64,000 bases of DNA, from NCBI RefSeq assembly GCF_900105145.1, contig NZ_LT629752.1:3725501-3789500 (forward strand), written 5' to 3'. How positions within the stretch are numbered: position 1 is the stretch's first letter; the number at the start of each line of letters is the position of its first letter. The position numbers and the translations under genes were made by a program. The DNA is from Polaribacter sp. KT25b. GTDB taxonomy: Bacteria > Bacteroidota > Bacteroidia > Flavobacteriales > Flavobacteriaceae. Under the pieces are notes generated by a model, which saw only the letters and a program-made list of their open reading frames with translations, made no database searches and had not been told where the DNA came from. Below are positions 23,515-33,466 of this stretch, piece after piece.

Positions 23515-24729
23515 TTAAGAAAGCATCATTTTTGCTCTTTTAACACCTGCTACCAAAACATCAATTTCTTCTTTTGTATTGTAAAAAGAAAAGGAAGCTC
23601 TTATGGTTCCTGGAATTTTATAATAATCCATAATAGGTTGTGCACAATGATGGCCTGTTCTAACTGCAATTCCTAATTTGTCTAAAATTGCACCAATATC
23701 ATAAGGATGTATTTCATTAATATTAAAAGAAATAACAGCTGTTTTTTCTTTCGAGGTTCCATAGATTTGTAAACCATCAATCTTTAAGAGTTCTTCTGTA
23801 CCGTATTTTAAAAGCTCATTTTCATAAGTTGCTATATTTTCAAAACCAACGGAGTTCATGTAGTCAATTGCTGTACCAAAAGCAATTCCTCCACAAATAT
23901 TTGGTGTTCCTGCTTCAAATTTATGAGGCAAACCTGCATAGGTCGTTTTCTCGAAAGTTACAGTTTCTATCATTTCTCCTCCACCTTGATATGGAGGTAA
24001 TTTTTCTAACCATTCTTGTTTTCCGTATAATAAACCAACTCCTGTTGGGCCACACAATTTATGTGCAGAAGCCACATAAAAATCTACATTTAATTTTTGA
24101 ACATCTGGTTTTATGTGAGGTGTAGCTTGAGCGCCATCAATTAAAACAGCAGCACCAACTTTATGTGCAGCTTCAATAATTTCTTCTATAGGATTTATAG
24201 TTCCTAAAGCATTAGAAACATGATTACAAAAAACTAATTTTGTGTTTTTATTTAATAACTGATGATAGGTTTTCATGTCTAAAGAGCCTTCATCTGTCAT
24301 GGGAATTACCTTTAAAATAGCACCAGTTTTTTCGCATAACATTTGCCAAGGAACAATATTTGAATGATGTTCTAAGGCAGATACAATTATTTCATCACCA
24401 TTATTTAAAAGCGATGCAAAACCAGATGCAACCAAATTAATACTATGTGTTGTGCCAGATGTTAAAATAATTTCAAACGCTTCTTTTGCATTAAAATGCT
24501 TTTGAATTTTAATACGCGCTTCTTCATATTTATCTGTAGCTTCTTGACTCAAAGTATGCACACCTCTGTGAATATTTGCATTGTAATTGCTATAGTAATC
24601 TACAATTGCATCAATTACAATTTGTGGAGTTTGCGAAGTTGCAGCATTATCAAAATAAACTAAAGACTTTCCGTGAACTGTTCTTTTTAGAATAGGAAAA
24701 TCTTCTCGAATTTTATCAATATTAAACAT
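23515..24729 (-). CDS. sufS: Cysteine desulfurase SufS
   Basis: PLP-dependent enzyme that takes sulfur from cysteine for Fe-S assembly by SufBCD. The start at 24729 (MFNIDKIREDFPIL) is chosen over one 12 codons upstream because family members begin this way. In 404 residues, the PLP lysine is in SAHKLCGPTG and the persulfide cysteine is in TGHHCAQP. It is in the same direction as sufABCD but separated from sufD by a plus-strand hydrolase gene and a small membrane gene, so it needs its own promoter. Confidence 0.96.
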   Translation of the reverse strand: MFNIDKIREDFPILKRTVHGKSLVYFDNAATSQTPQIVIDAIVDYYSNYNANIHRGVHTLSQEATDKYEEARIKIQKHFNAKEAFEIILTSGTTHSINLVASGFASLLNNGDEIIVSALEHHSNIVPWQMLCEKTGAILKVIPMTDEGSLDMKTYHQLLNKNTKLVFCNHVSNALGTINPIEEIIEAAHKVGAAVLIDGAQATPHIKPDVQKLNVDFYVASAHKLCGPTGVGLLYGKQEWLEKLPPYQGGGEMIETVTFEKTTYAGLPHKFEAGTPNICGGIAFGTAIDYMNSVGFENIATYENELLKYGTEELLKIDGLQIYGTSKEKTAVISFNINEIHPYDIGAILDKLGIAVRTGHHCAQPIMDYYKIPGTIRASFSFYNTKEEIDVLVAGVKRAKMMLS

Positions 24730-24829
24730 AAAAATGATTTTGAAATACAAAGATAAAGCATGCAATTTTAAAGATGTAATAAAGTCAATATGAATTTCTT
24801 ATTTTTACATAAACAAACACCAAACATCC

Positions 24830-26155
24830 ATGAAAATTTTTAAAAGAATTTTAATAATATTGCTTGTAATTATGATTGCTGCAGTAATTTATAATTATCC
24901 AAAATTGAATATTATTGCTGGTTATTCTGCTAAAAGTACAGCTTCGTCTGTTTTTGTTGCTGATAGAACTCTTGAATTTACAAACAAAACTGACACTAAT
25001 TTTTCTCCTATTAATTTAGCGGATGACACAGTAAATACTGATGAAAAATCAGTAACTTCAAGTGTTTTTGGGTTGTTAACAAGAAAAGCATTTGTTAGAG
25101 AAGGTTTAGGTAGTGTTTTGACTTTAGAAGAAGAGGATTTAAGTAAAAAATATTTATCGCCAAAAAGAGGAATAGCCGATAATATAACGCCTTTTCCTTA
25201 TGGAAATGGGGCACAAAAAGATACTATTTTTAATAATGTAGATTATTCAAAATTAGAAGAAACTTTAAATGTTTTGTTTGATTCAGTTAATCAAACTAGG
25301 GCAGCAGTTGTAATTTATAAAAATCAGATTATTGCAGAACGTTATGCAGATGGTTTTACAAAAGATTCTAAAATTTTAGGATGGTCGATGACTAAAAGTA
25401 TTGTAAGTACTTTGTTTGGAGTTTTAGAACATCAGAAAAAAATAAACGTGTTTGATAGAGCACCTATTTCTGCTTGGCAAAATGATGAACGAAAAGAAAT
25501 AACTATTCATAATTTACTACAAATGAATTCTGGTTTAGAATGGGATGAAGATTATAATTCCATTTCTGATGTTTCTAAAATGTTATTTTTAGAGCGCGAT
25601 ATGACTAAATCTCAAATTGATAAACCGTTGATTGGCAAGCCTAATGAATCCTGGAATTATTCTTCTGGAACTACAAATTTATTATCAGGAATTTTAAGAA
25701 ATCAGTTTAAAACACATCAAGAATATTTAGATTTTTGGTATGCAGAATTAATAGATAAAATTGGTATGAACTCAATGGTTTTAGAAGGAGATTTGGCTGG
25801 TAATTATGTGGGTTCTTCTTATGCTTGGGCAACTGCCAGAGATTGGTCTAAATTAGGATTACTGTATTTATATAATGGAAATTGGAATGGAGAAGAGATG
25901 TTTAGTAAAGAATGGGTAAAATATGCCACAACAGCAACGCCCACTTCAAATGGAACTTACGGAGCTCAAATTTGGTTAAACGCAGGAAAAACATATAAAA
26001 ATGTGCCACAAAACATGTTTTCTTTTAATGGTTATCAAGGGCAGAATGTATTTGTTTTACCAGATCAAGATTTGGTAGTTGTTAGAATGGGATTAACTAA
26101 AAATGCAGATATTGATACTTTTTTAAGTGGAATTATTAAAAGTATAAAGCAATAA
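24830..26155 (+). CDS. Membrane-anchored serine hydrolase (beta-lactamase class C fold)
   Basis: 441 residues with an N-terminal uncleaved hydrophobic anchor (about 5-22). The serine beta-lactamase/D,D-peptidase fold is shown by the SxxK motif in GWSMTKS and the YxS/N motif in NYSSGTTNLLSG. These hydrolases act on peptides or esters in the periplasm. The gene interrupts the run of minus-strand suf genes. The substrate is unknown. Confidence 0.87.
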   Translation: MKIFKRILIILLVIMIAAVIYNYPKLNIIAGYSAKSTASSVFVADRTLEFTNKTDTNFSPINLADDTVNTDEKSVTSSVFGLLTRKAFVREGLGSVLTLEEEDLSKKYLSPKRGIADNITPFPYGNGAQKDTIFNNVDYSKLEETLNVLFDSVNQTRAAVVIYKNQIIAERYADGFTKDSKILGWSMTKSIVSTLFGVLEHQKKINVFDRAPISAWQNDERKEITIHNLLQMNSGLEWDEDYNSISDVSKMLFLERDMTKSQIDKPLIGKPNESWNYSSGTTNLLSGILRNQFKTHQEYLDFWYAELIDKIGMNSMVLEGDLAGNYVGSSYAWATARDWSKLGLLYLYNGNWNGEEMFSKEWVKYATTATPTSNGTYGAQIWLNAGKTYKNVPQNMFSFNGYQGQNVFVLPDQDLVVVRMGLTKNADIDTFLSGIIKSIKQ

Positions 26156-26160
26156 AAAAA

Positions 26161-26183
26161 CCACTCTCTTTGAGTGGTTTTAT
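26161..26183 (+). terminator. Rho-independent terminator after the serine hydrolase
   Basis: CCACTC (26161-26166) pairs with GAGTGG (26172-26177), followed by TTTTAT and preceded by A7. Confidence 0.75.
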
Positions 26184-26200
26184 GCTATATTTTTCTAAAG

Positions 26201-26407
26201 CTATGAGCTTTTTCCTTTTATCAAACTTAAAACTACAGCTACAAGTCCTAAGCCAATAGTAATATAAGAATTAGTGTTGTCTTGTGATTCAATTAAATCT
26301 AAATCTCCAATTGATACTTGAGTTTCTGGAATAACCATCGTGTAAATTCCGTATGCTAATAAAATAACTCCTACTATTAATAATATCGTTTTTATAGTTT
26401 TGTTCAT
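26201..26407 (-). CDS. Small two-helix membrane protein
   Basis: 68 residues with hydrophobic segments at about 6-26 and 46-63 and an acidic loop (DLDLIESQDN) between them. It resembles the small DUF3185-like membrane proteins of Bacteroidetes, but the family is not certain. It follows sufD in the same direction with an 88-bp gap, so it may be read from the suf operon or alone. Confidence 0.6.
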   Translation of the reverse strand: MNKTIKTILLIVGVILLAYGIYTMVIPETQVSIGDLDLIESQDNTNSYITIGLGLVAVVLSLIKGKSS

Positions 26408-26495
26408 AATGAAATGTTTTTATTGGTTCATCACAAAATTATAACATAAGTGTAGTTTCTTTTAGCTCTTTTAAACTAATTTTTAACTTATATAC

Positions 26496-27809
26496 TTATA
26501 GATCAAAGCCAATATTAACTCCTAATTTTTCAGCAATTAACTTGTTAATTCGTTTTTTAACTTCTGGAATTTTTACACTTTCTAAAACTGTATTTGCAAA
26601 AGCATACATTAATAAAGCTTTCCCTTCTTTTTTAGGAATTCCACGTTGTTGCATGTAAAATAAAGCATCATCATCTAATTGACCAATTGTACAACCGTGA
26701 GAACATTTTACATCATCAGCAAAAATTTCTAGTTGAGGTTTTGCATTAATTGTAGCTCTATCGCTTACTAAAACATTATTATTTTGTTGATAAGCATTAG
26801 TTTTTTGAGCTTCTTTATTTACAATTACTTTTCCGTTAAAAACTCCTGTAGAACGTTCGTCAAAAATTCCTTTATAATCTTGATGACTCTCACAATTTGG
26901 CTCTATATGATGCACTAAAGTATGATGATCTACATGTTGTTTTCCTTCAATAATGGTAATTCCTTTTAAAATAGAATCTATATGTTCTCCATTTTGATAG
27001 AAGTTTAAATTATTTCTTGTAATGTTTCCTCCAAAAGAAAAAGTATGCACAGAAACTACACTATTAGATTTTTGATCTACATAAGTATTATCAACTAACG
27101 AAGCATTTTCTTCATCATTTTGAATTTTATAATAATCTACAGTTGAGCTTTTGTCAGCAAAAATTTCTGTAACGATATTAGATAAAACTGGGTTTGAAGT
27201 TAAACTTTGATGGCGTTCTATAATTTGAACATGTGCATTTTCTTCTACCACAATTAAATTTCTTGGTTGCACCATTGTTGCAGCTTCAGAACCTGTTGTA
27301 AAATTAATGATCTGTATTGGCTTTTCTACCTCTACATTTCTTGGAATATGAATATATGCGCCTTCTGTTGCAAAAGCTGTATTTAAAGACGTTAAACTGT
27401 CTTGTTTAGCAACTTTGTTATAGTAGTTTTCTACAAAAGCCTTGTATTTTGGTTTTGAAAATGCCGCAGACATTAAGCAAACATCTATAGTATCATGTGT
27501 TGTTTCTGATAAAAAAGAACTGTATTTACCATCAATAAAAACAACTTTATAAGTATCTATATCATGAATAAAATACTGTTTAACATCAGCCATTTCAACA
27601 TCGTTTCCTTTGTTGGTAAAAATACTATAATCGTGTTTTAAAACTGAGTTTAAAGATGTGTATTTCCAAGCTTCTAGTTTCTTAGTTGGGAAACCTAATT
27701 TTTCAAAATTTTCAAAAGCTTCTGTTCTAATTTCATGAACATCAGAATTGATGTCTAGTCCATTTTCAAAAGCTACATATGATGATAGTATTTTTTCTTT
27801 TAATTCCAT
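26496..27809 (-). CDS. sufD: Fe-S cluster assembly protein SufD
   Basis: 437 residues. SufD pairs with SufB on the SufC ATPase to build clusters. The C-terminal beta-helix carries the family segments HIEPNCESHQDYKG and DDVKCSHGCTIGQLD, and the end is the MYAFANTVLESVKIPE helix. It is third of the core suf genes and lies 139 bp after sufC, an unusually long gap occupied by CAGT-word repeats. Confidence 0.95.
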   Translation of the reverse strand: MELKEKILSSYVAFENGLDINSDVHEIRTEAFENFEKLGFPTKKLEAWKYTSLNSVLKHDYSIFTNKGNDVEMADVKQYFIHDIDTYKVVFIDGKYSSFLSETTHDTIDVCLMSAAFSKPKYKAFVENYYNKVAKQDSLTSLNTAFATEGAYIHIPRNVEVEKPIQIINFTTGSEAATMVQPRNLIVVEENAHVQIIERHQSLTSNPVLSNIVTEIFADKSSTVDYYKIQNDEENASLVDNTYVDQKSNSVVSVHTFSFGGNITRNNLNFYQNGEHIDSILKGITIIEGKQHVDHHTLVHHIEPNCESHQDYKGIFDERSTGVFNGKVIVNKEAQKTNAYQQNNNVLVSDRATINAKPQLEIFADDVKCSHGCTIGQLDDDALFYMQQRGIPKKEGKALLMYAFANTVLESVKIPEVKKRINKLIAEKLGVNIGFDL

Positions 27810-27945
27810 TGTTTCAGTCTTCAGTTTTCAGTCTTCAGTTGGCAGTTTATGAGATATCATAAAACTACTGATGGCTGATTTTTTATATTCTTAACTAACT
27901 TTTACACACAGTTGCTAACCGCAAACTGCTACTGATTTTACTGTG
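27810..27945. repeat. CAGT-word element between sufC and sufD
   Basis: Tandem-like words TTCAGTCTTCAG, TTTTCAGTCTTCAG and TTGGCAGTTTATG on one side face AAAACTACTGATGG and GCAAACTGCTACTG on the other. The content is the same as the element at 16371-16434. It lies inside the suf operon and may form hairpins in the mRNA. Confidence 0.55.
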
Positions 27946-27948
27946 AAC

Positions 27949-28698
27949 TTAAACAAGTTCTTTTTTAATCCAATCATAACCTTTTGCTTCTAATTCTAAA
28001 GCTAAAGAAGCATCACCAGATTTTACAATTTTTCCATCGTATAAAACGTGCACAAAATCAGGAACGATATAATCTAATAAACGTTGGTAGTGTGTAATTA
28101 CAATTACTGCGTTGTCTTTAGATTTTAACTTGTTTACACCGTTTGCAACAATACGCAAAGCATCAATATCTAAACCAGAATCAGTTTCATCTAAGATGGC
28201 TAATTTTGGCTCTAACATAGCCATTTGAAAGATTTCGTTACGTTTCTTTTCTCCTCCAGAAAAACCTTCGTTTAAAGAACGTGATAAGAATTTACGGTCT
28301 ATTTCTAATAATTCAGATTTTTCGCGAATCATTTTTAACATGTCTTTTGCAGGCATGTCCTCTAAACCTTTTGCTTTTCTAGTTTCGTTAATAGCTGTTT
28401 TAATAAAGTTTGTTACAGAAACTCCAGGAATTTCTACCGGATATTGAAAAGATAAAAACACCCCATTATGTGCTCTTTCTTCTGGTGCTAATTCACTAAT
28501 ATCTTCACCGTTTAATTCAATATTTCCGTCTGTAACTTCGTATTCTTCTTTACCTGCAATAATGTTTGCTAAAGTACTTTTTCCGGCACCATTTGGTCCC
28601 ATTATTGCATGTACTTCACCTGCTTTAACTTCTAAATTCAATCCTTTTAAAATTGATTTATCTTCTATATTTGCGTGTAAATTGTTAATTTTTAACAT
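27949..28698 (-). CDS. sufC: Fe-S cluster assembly ATPase SufC
   Basis: The 249-residue ABC-type ATPase of the SufBC2D scaffold. Walker A is GPNGAGKST (about 34-42), the signature is EGFSGGEKKRNE and Walker B is LAILDETDSGLD, followed by the switch histidine in VITHYQRLL. Normal length. It is separated from sufB by a metallo-beta-lactamase-fold lipoprotein gene. Confidence 0.97.
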   Translation of the reverse strand: MLKINNLHANIEDKSILKGLNLEVKAGEVHAIMGPNGAGKSTLANIIAGKEEYEVTDGNIELNGEDISELAPEERAHNGVFLSFQYPVEIPGVSVTNFIKTAINETRKAKGLEDMPAKDMLKMIREKSELLEIDRKFLSRSLNEGFSGGEKKRNEIFQMAMLEPKLAILDETDSGLDIDALRIVANGVNKLKSKDNAVIVITHYQRLLDYIVPDFVHVLYDGKIVKSGDASLALELEAKGYDWIKKELV

Positions 28699-28717
28699 CT
28701 TTTTTATGCTATTTGCT

Positions 28718-29569
28718 TTAAGCTTTAGGCTCTAAGCTGTTTAATAATTCTTCTAATTTTTTGTATGCTATTGGCGAGTGTTGAATAATAATTTCTGCAT
28801 TTTTTTCTTTTGCAAAAGTTTCAAACTTATCCATACTTTCTAAGGTTTCTTTTGCATCATAATTAAATGAAGGCACCCCTTTTGTTGCTCTGTTTTCTTC
28901 AAAGTGATATAAATCTCCTGTTAATAAAACTGGTTTTTCTAAACCAGCAACTTCAACATATAAAGATTGATGTCCTATTGTATGACCCGGAGTATATTTT
29001 ATAACTACCGTTCCGTCTCCAAAAACATCATAATCACCTTTAATTTTTTGTACATTTTTTAATGCTGCTAACGCAGGATTTTTAGCTTTTAATGTATCAC
29101 CAAGGTTTGCATTGTATTCGTTTTCTTGTACAATCCATTTGGCATCTTTCATATAATTTGCATGTCCTGTATGATCGAAATGAGAATGAGACATGGCAAA
29201 ATAGTTGAAATCTTCAATCTTAAAACCAATTGTTTTTAATTGATTAACCAAAGAATCGGGTCTTTGAATTCTAAAAACACCACTTGGTTCATCAAAAGGT
29301 TCTGGTTGTACTAATTGTTCTGGCAAACCAGCATCCCACATTAAGTTTCCTTTTGGATGAGAAATTACATAATAAGCGTCTGTAAATTGTTTAGTTTGCC
29401 CAGTGTATGTTGTGTCTTGAGAAAAAGCTTCTAATTTTTTTACAAAAATAGAACCACCTACTAATTGATATAATTTTACATCAGCTTTAGCGGTTTCTTC
29501 TACTTTTTTCTCGGTTTTTTTACAACTTACAATTGCTAAACCTAAAAATAATATGATTATTTTTTTCAT
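28718..29569 (-). CDS. Metallo-beta-lactamase-fold lipoprotein (AHL-lactonase-like)
   Basis: 283 residues with lipobox AIVSC (Cys near 16). The MBL motif HSHFDHTGH is followed by the further ligands in TPGHTIGHQ and LLTGDLYHF, so two metal ions can be bound. Spacing resembles the N-acyl-homoserine-lactonase branch, but the substrate cannot be told. It sits 19 nt before sufC and 10 nt after sufB, so it is made from the suf transcript although its product is exported; no known Suf role fits. Confidence 0.85.
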   Translation of the reverse strand: MKKIIILFLGLAIVSCKKTEKKVEETAKADVKLYQLVGGSIFVKKLEAFSQDTTYTGQTKQFTDAYYVISHPKGNLMWDAGLPEQLVQPEPFDEPSGVFRIQRPDSLVNQLKTIGFKIEDFNYFAMSHSHFDHTGHANYMKDAKWIVQENEYNANLGDTLKAKNPALAALKNVQKIKGDYDVFGDGTVVIKYTPGHTIGHQSLYVEVAGLEKPVLLTGDLYHFEENRATKGVPSFNYDAKETLESMDKFETFAKEKNAEIIIQHSPIAYKKLEELLNSLEPKA

Positions 29570-29579
29570 GATTTTTATT

Positions 29580-31028
29580 TTACCCTACAGAACCTTCTAA
29601 AGAAATTTCCAATAATTTTTGAGCTTCCACAGCAAACTCCATTGGTAATTTATTTAAAACTTCTTTACTAAATCCGTTTACAATTAATGCTATTGCTTTT
29701 TCTGTATCGATACCACGTTGGTTACAGTAAAACAATTGATCTTCACCAATTTTACTTGTAGTTGCTTCGTGTTCTATTTGTGCCGATTTATTTTTAGCTT
29801 CTATGTAAGGGAATGTGTGTGCACCACATTCGTTACCCATTAATAAAGAATCACACTGAGAAAAGTTACGTGCGTTTTCTGCTCTAGAATTTATCTGAAC
29901 CAAACCTCTATATGAGTTTTGAGATTTTCCTGCAGAAATACCTTTAGAAATAATGGTAGATTTTGTGTTTTTACCAAGATGAATCATCTTAGTTCCTGTA
30001 TCTGCTTGTTGATAATGATTGGTAACTGCAATTGAATAAAATTCTCCTACAGAATTGTTTCCTTTTAAAATACAAGAAGGATATTTCCAAGTTACTGCAG
30101 AACCAGTTTCTACTTGTGTCCAAGAAATTTTTGCATTTGTTTCGCACAAACCTCTTTTGGTTACAAAATTAAAAACACCACCTTTTCCGTTTTCATCACC
30201 AGGAAACCAGTTTTGAACCGTAGAATATTTAATTTCTGCATCATCCATTGCAATTAATTCTACAACGGCAGCGTGTAATTGATTTTCATCTCTTTGTGGC
30301 GCTGTACATCCTTCTAAATAAGAAACATAACTACCTTTATCTGCAACAACTAAAGTTCTTTCAAATTGTCCTGTTCCTCCTTCGTTAATTCTAAAGTAGG
30401 TTGATAATTCCATTGGACAACGTACTCCTTTAGGGATGTAACAAAAAGATCCATCAGAAAAAACAGCAGAATTTAATGCCGCATAAAAGTTATCTGTTGT
30501 TGGTACAACAGTTCCTAAATATTTTTTAACCAATTCTGGATGTTCTTGAATTGCTTCTGAAATTGGCATAAAAATAATACCTTTTTCACCCAATGTTTTC
30601 TTAAAAGTAGTGGCTACAGAAACAGAATCCATCACAATATCAACTGCAACATTGGCTAGTTTTTTTTGCTCATCAATAGAAATTCCTAATTTCTTAAAAG
30701 TTTCTAATAAATCTGGATCAACTTCGTCTAAAGAATTTAATGTTGGCTTCTTTTTAGGAGCAGAGTAATATGCTATTTCTTGAAAATTTGGTTTTGGGTA
30801 ATTTACATTTGCCCAATCTGGTTCTTCCATTTTTTCCCAAACTCTAAAAGCTTCAATACGCCAATCGGTCATCCATTGTGGCTCATTTTTCTTTTTAGAA
30901 ATTGCACGAACTACGTCTTCATTTAACCCTTTTGCAAAGGTTTCACTTTCTATATCTGTATAAAAACCATATTCATATTCTTTGGTTTTTAATTCTTGTT
31001 CTAGCTGTTCCTCAGTATATTTTGACAT
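29580..31028 (-). CDS. sufB: Fe-S cluster assembly protein SufB
   Basis: 482 residues, the scaffold subunit on which the cluster forms. Recognisable segments are [39 protein letters not shown] and the C-terminal [19 protein letters not shown], which includes cysteines of the functional core. It begins 15 nt after the sufA stop. Normal length. Confidence 0.97.
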   Translation of the reverse strand: MSKYTEEQLEQELKTKEYEYGFYTDIESETFAKGLNEDVVRAISKKKNEPQWMTDWRIEAFRVWEKMEEPDWANVNYPKPNFQEIAYYSAPKKKPTLNSLDEVDPDLLETFKKLGISIDEQKKLANVAVDIVMDSVSVATTFKKTLGEKGIIFMPISEAIQEHPELVKKYLGTVVPTTDNFYAALNSAVFSDGSFCYIPKGVRCPMELSTYFRINEGGTGQFERTLVVADKGSYVSYLEGCTAPQRDENQLHAAVVELIAMDDAEIKYSTVQNWFPGDENGKGGVFNFVTKRGLCETNAKISWTQVETGSAVTWKYPSCILKGNNSVGEFYSIAVTNHYQQADTGTKMIHLGKNTKSTIISKGISAGKSQNSYRGLVQINSRAENARNFSQCDSLLMGNECGAHTFPYIEAKNKSAQIEHEATTSKIGEDQLFYCNQRGIDTEKAIALIVNGFSKEVLNKLPMEFAVEAQKLLEISLEGSVG

Positions 31029-31043
31029 CTCTTTTCTTAAGTT

Positions 31044-31373
31044 TTAAAGTGAAAATGATTCTCCGCAACCGCAAGTTCTATTTGCGTTTGGGTTGTTAAA
31101 TACAAATCCTTTTCCGTTTAATCCACCAGAATACTCTAGAGTTGTACCAACTAAATATAAAAAACTCTTTTTGTCGACAATGATTTTTATACCATTTTCT
31201 TCAAAAATTTTATCGTTTTCTTCTTGTTTGTTATCAAAAGTTAAATCGTAAGATAAGCCTGAGCAACCACCACTTTTTACGCCAACTCTCACAAAATCTT
31301 TTGTTGCGTCAAAGCCATCATCTGTCATTAACTCAATGACTTTCTTTTTTGCTGTGTCTGAAACTTTTATCAT
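31044..31373 (-). CDS. sufA: A-type Fe-S carrier SufA/IscA
   Basis: 109 residues of the HesB/IscA family. The three conserved cysteines are in SGGCSGLSY and in CGCGESF at the C-terminus. It accepts clusters from SufBCD and passes them on. It is the first gene of the suf operon; a perfect dyad at 31409-31428 lies about 36 nt upstream of its start. Confidence 0.95.
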   Translation of the reverse strand: MIKVSDTAKKKVIELMTDDGFDATKDFVRVGVKSGGCSGLSYDLTFDNKQEENDKIFEENGIKIIVDKKSFLYLVGTTLEYSGGLNGKGFVFNNPNANRTCGCGESFSL

Positions 31374-31408
31374 AATTTTAAATAGATTAAATCTAAATTG
31401 TCTGCAAA

Positions 31409-31428
31409 TATACGATATAAGTCGTATA
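31409..31428 (-). promoter_or_regulatory. Perfect dyad upstream of the suf operon, operator candidate
   Basis: TATACGA-N6-TCGTATA is a 7-bp perfect inverted repeat centred about 45 nt upstream of the sufA start, in the promoter zone. An iron or cluster sensor such as an Rrf2 or Fur-type protein is plausible; which one is unknown. Confidence 0.5.
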
Positions 31429-31504
31429 AAAAAAGGAAACTTTCATTATGAAACCTAATAGATTAATTAGTTTTATTGATTGCTCTTATTAAAATGATAA
31501 AAAA

Positions 31505-33418
31505 TTATTTTTTGATGATTTTTTTACGAATAATTCCAGCGTCTGTATCAACTTTAATAATGTAAATACCTTTTTTTATTTCTGATAAATTTACTTGATT
31601 TTTTGTAGATTTAAATACTTTTTGACCTAACAAATTGTAAATAATTAGTTTGTTAAATGTTGTGTTATTTGTGGTCTTTATCGTTAAAAAATCATTCACA
31701 GGATTTGGAAATATTTCTATATTATGTAATGTAAGATTTTGTTTTTCTGTATTTAAAACTATCGTATTATTTTTGGAAATTAAATGAAAATCTGGATCAA
31801 TATGAACAGAACTTACAGTAAAAGAAACAGTTTTTGTAAAGGTTTGTGCATTTTTTGAATTATCTAAAATTAAATCTAATACTTCACCATTTGTTCCGTT
31901 TAAACGCACAGGAACATTAGCTTCAAAAAAGGAAACAGAATTATGACTTTGTGTTTGATTTAGTGTGATGTTTATAGAGTTGTCACTTTGTTGAAACCAC
32001 TCTAAATTATAAGTTGGATATCCTTGATTGTAAATCCAATCATTAAAAAATTCTGCTAAATCTAAACTACTTGCAGCTTCTAAATGAGCAATTAAATCGG
32101 GAGTTTTTGCATAACTGTAAGCTAAATTTGGGTCGGTTATATAGTTTTTTAGTCCTTTATAAAAATCAGTATCGCCTAATTTTTTGCGTAACATGTGTAA
32201 AACCATTGCACCTTTATTGTAACTTAATCTGCCATTAAAAATTCTGCCAACGCTAGTAGTATCGGAATCAGAAAGATAAACAGCGCCATTTGTAGATGAA
32301 GTAATTGAACTAATATTTGAATTTCTCCAACTTTTAAAAGAATTATCTCCATCTAAATGTTCAACAGTTAAACCTGTTAAATAAGTTGCAAAACCTTCGT
32401 TTAGCCAAATATCTTTCCAGCTTCCGCAAGTAACTTTATTTCCAAACCATTGATGCGCTAATTCGTGTGCAATTAAATTTCTATCAAAACTTCCCATAAA
32501 TGAAACCGTTGTATGTTCCATTCCGCCGCCCCAACCAAATTGAGCGTGACCATATTTTTCGTTTTCAAAAGGATAATTGCCAAATAAATCGATAAAATGA
32601 TTCATAATATCTGCAGTAATTTCTGTACTATTTTGTGCAGAAGATAAACTTTCTGGATACACATAATTTACAATAGGAAAAGGATTTCCGTTATTAGTAA
32701 CTGTATGAGAATAGGTTTCGTAATTAGTAACCGCAATTGCAATTAAATAAGCAGGAATTGGGTATTGATGTTTAAAATGTGTTGTTTTATTTCCTGCACT
32801 TATTGTTACGCTTTGTTCCAATCCGTTTGTAACAGCAATATATTGTTCTGGAGCTGTAATATATACATCAATTTCATCAATTTTATCATTTAAATCTTGT
32901 TTGCAAGGCCACCAACCTAAAGCGCCATAAGGTTCAGAAAGTGTCCAAAGAACTGGTGTTCCATTATGAGTATTTACTTCAAAAGAACCAAAACCATTAC
33001 TTGTTGGGTTTCCGCTATAAGTTATAGAAACTGATGTTGAATTACCTTGATTTAATGTGTTTTGTAAATTTATAATTAGTTCATCATTAGTGTTTTGAGT
33101 AAATGAAACTGAGTTGTTGTTTTCTGTAACAGCAATTACAGTCATGTTATCATCTAAATCAAAAGTAACAGAATTCATGTTTTGTAAAGCTGTAAAAGTT
33201 GTAGTAACTTTACCAGATATAGATGCAACTGCAGGATCTACAGAGAATTCTAATTTATGATAGGTAATATCGTAATTAGAAGTGTTAGGATTTGCTTTAA
33301 ACAGCACTTTTTTAGAAGCTGATTTTGCTTCCGATTCAGAAATGTTTATTACTTCTTGAGCTGATATTTTTGAGATTCCTATGAGAATAAAGAAAGATAT
33401 TGCAATTAATCGAACCAT
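31505..33418 (-). CDS. Secreted M1-family zinc aminopeptidase with T9SS sorting domain
   Basis: 637 residues: signal peptide (about 1-20), M1 N-terminal beta domain, then the catalytic domain with HELAHQWFGNKV (HExxH) and the downstream Glu in WLNEGFATYL, and the GGMEHTTVSF exopeptidase motif (GxMEN class). The last 75 residues form a type A T9SS sorting domain (IEIFPNPVNDFLTIKT... GIYIIKV). It is thus exported across the outer membrane to digest peptides outside the cell. Confidence 0.95.
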   Translation of the reverse strand: MVRLIAISFFILIGISKISAQEVINISESEAKSASKKVLFKANPNTSNYDITYHKLEFSVDPAVASISGKVTTTFTALQNMNSVTFDLDDNMTVIAVTENNNSVSFTQNTNDELIINLQNTLNQGNSTSVSITYSGNPTSNGFGSFEVNTHNGTPVLWTLSEPYGALGWWPCKQDLNDKIDEIDVYITAPEQYIAVTNGLEQSVTISAGNKTTHFKHQYPIPAYLIAIAVTNYETYSHTVTNNGNPFPIVNYVYPESLSSAQNSTEITADIMNHFIDLFGNYPFENEKYGHAQFGWGGGMEHTTVSFMGSFDRNLIAHELAHQWFGNKVTCGSWKDIWLNEGFATYLTGLTVEHLDGDNSFKSWRNSNISSITSSTNGAVYLSDSDTTSVGRIFNGRLSYNKGAMVLHMLRKKLGDTDFYKGLKNYITDPNLAYSYAKTPDLIAHLEAASSLDLAEFFNDWIYNQGYPTYNLEWFQQSDNSINITLNQTQSHNSVSFFEANVPVRLNGTNGEVLDLILDNSKNAQTFTKTVSFTVSSVHIDPDFHLISKNNTIVLNTEKQNLTLHNIEIFPNPVNDFLTIKTTNNTTFNKLIIYNLLGQKVFKSTKNQVNLSEIKKGIYIIKVDTDAGIIRKKIIKK

Positions 33419-33466
33419 AACGAGTACTTTTGAGGCTTTAAAAATACTTCTTTTTATTTTTACATT

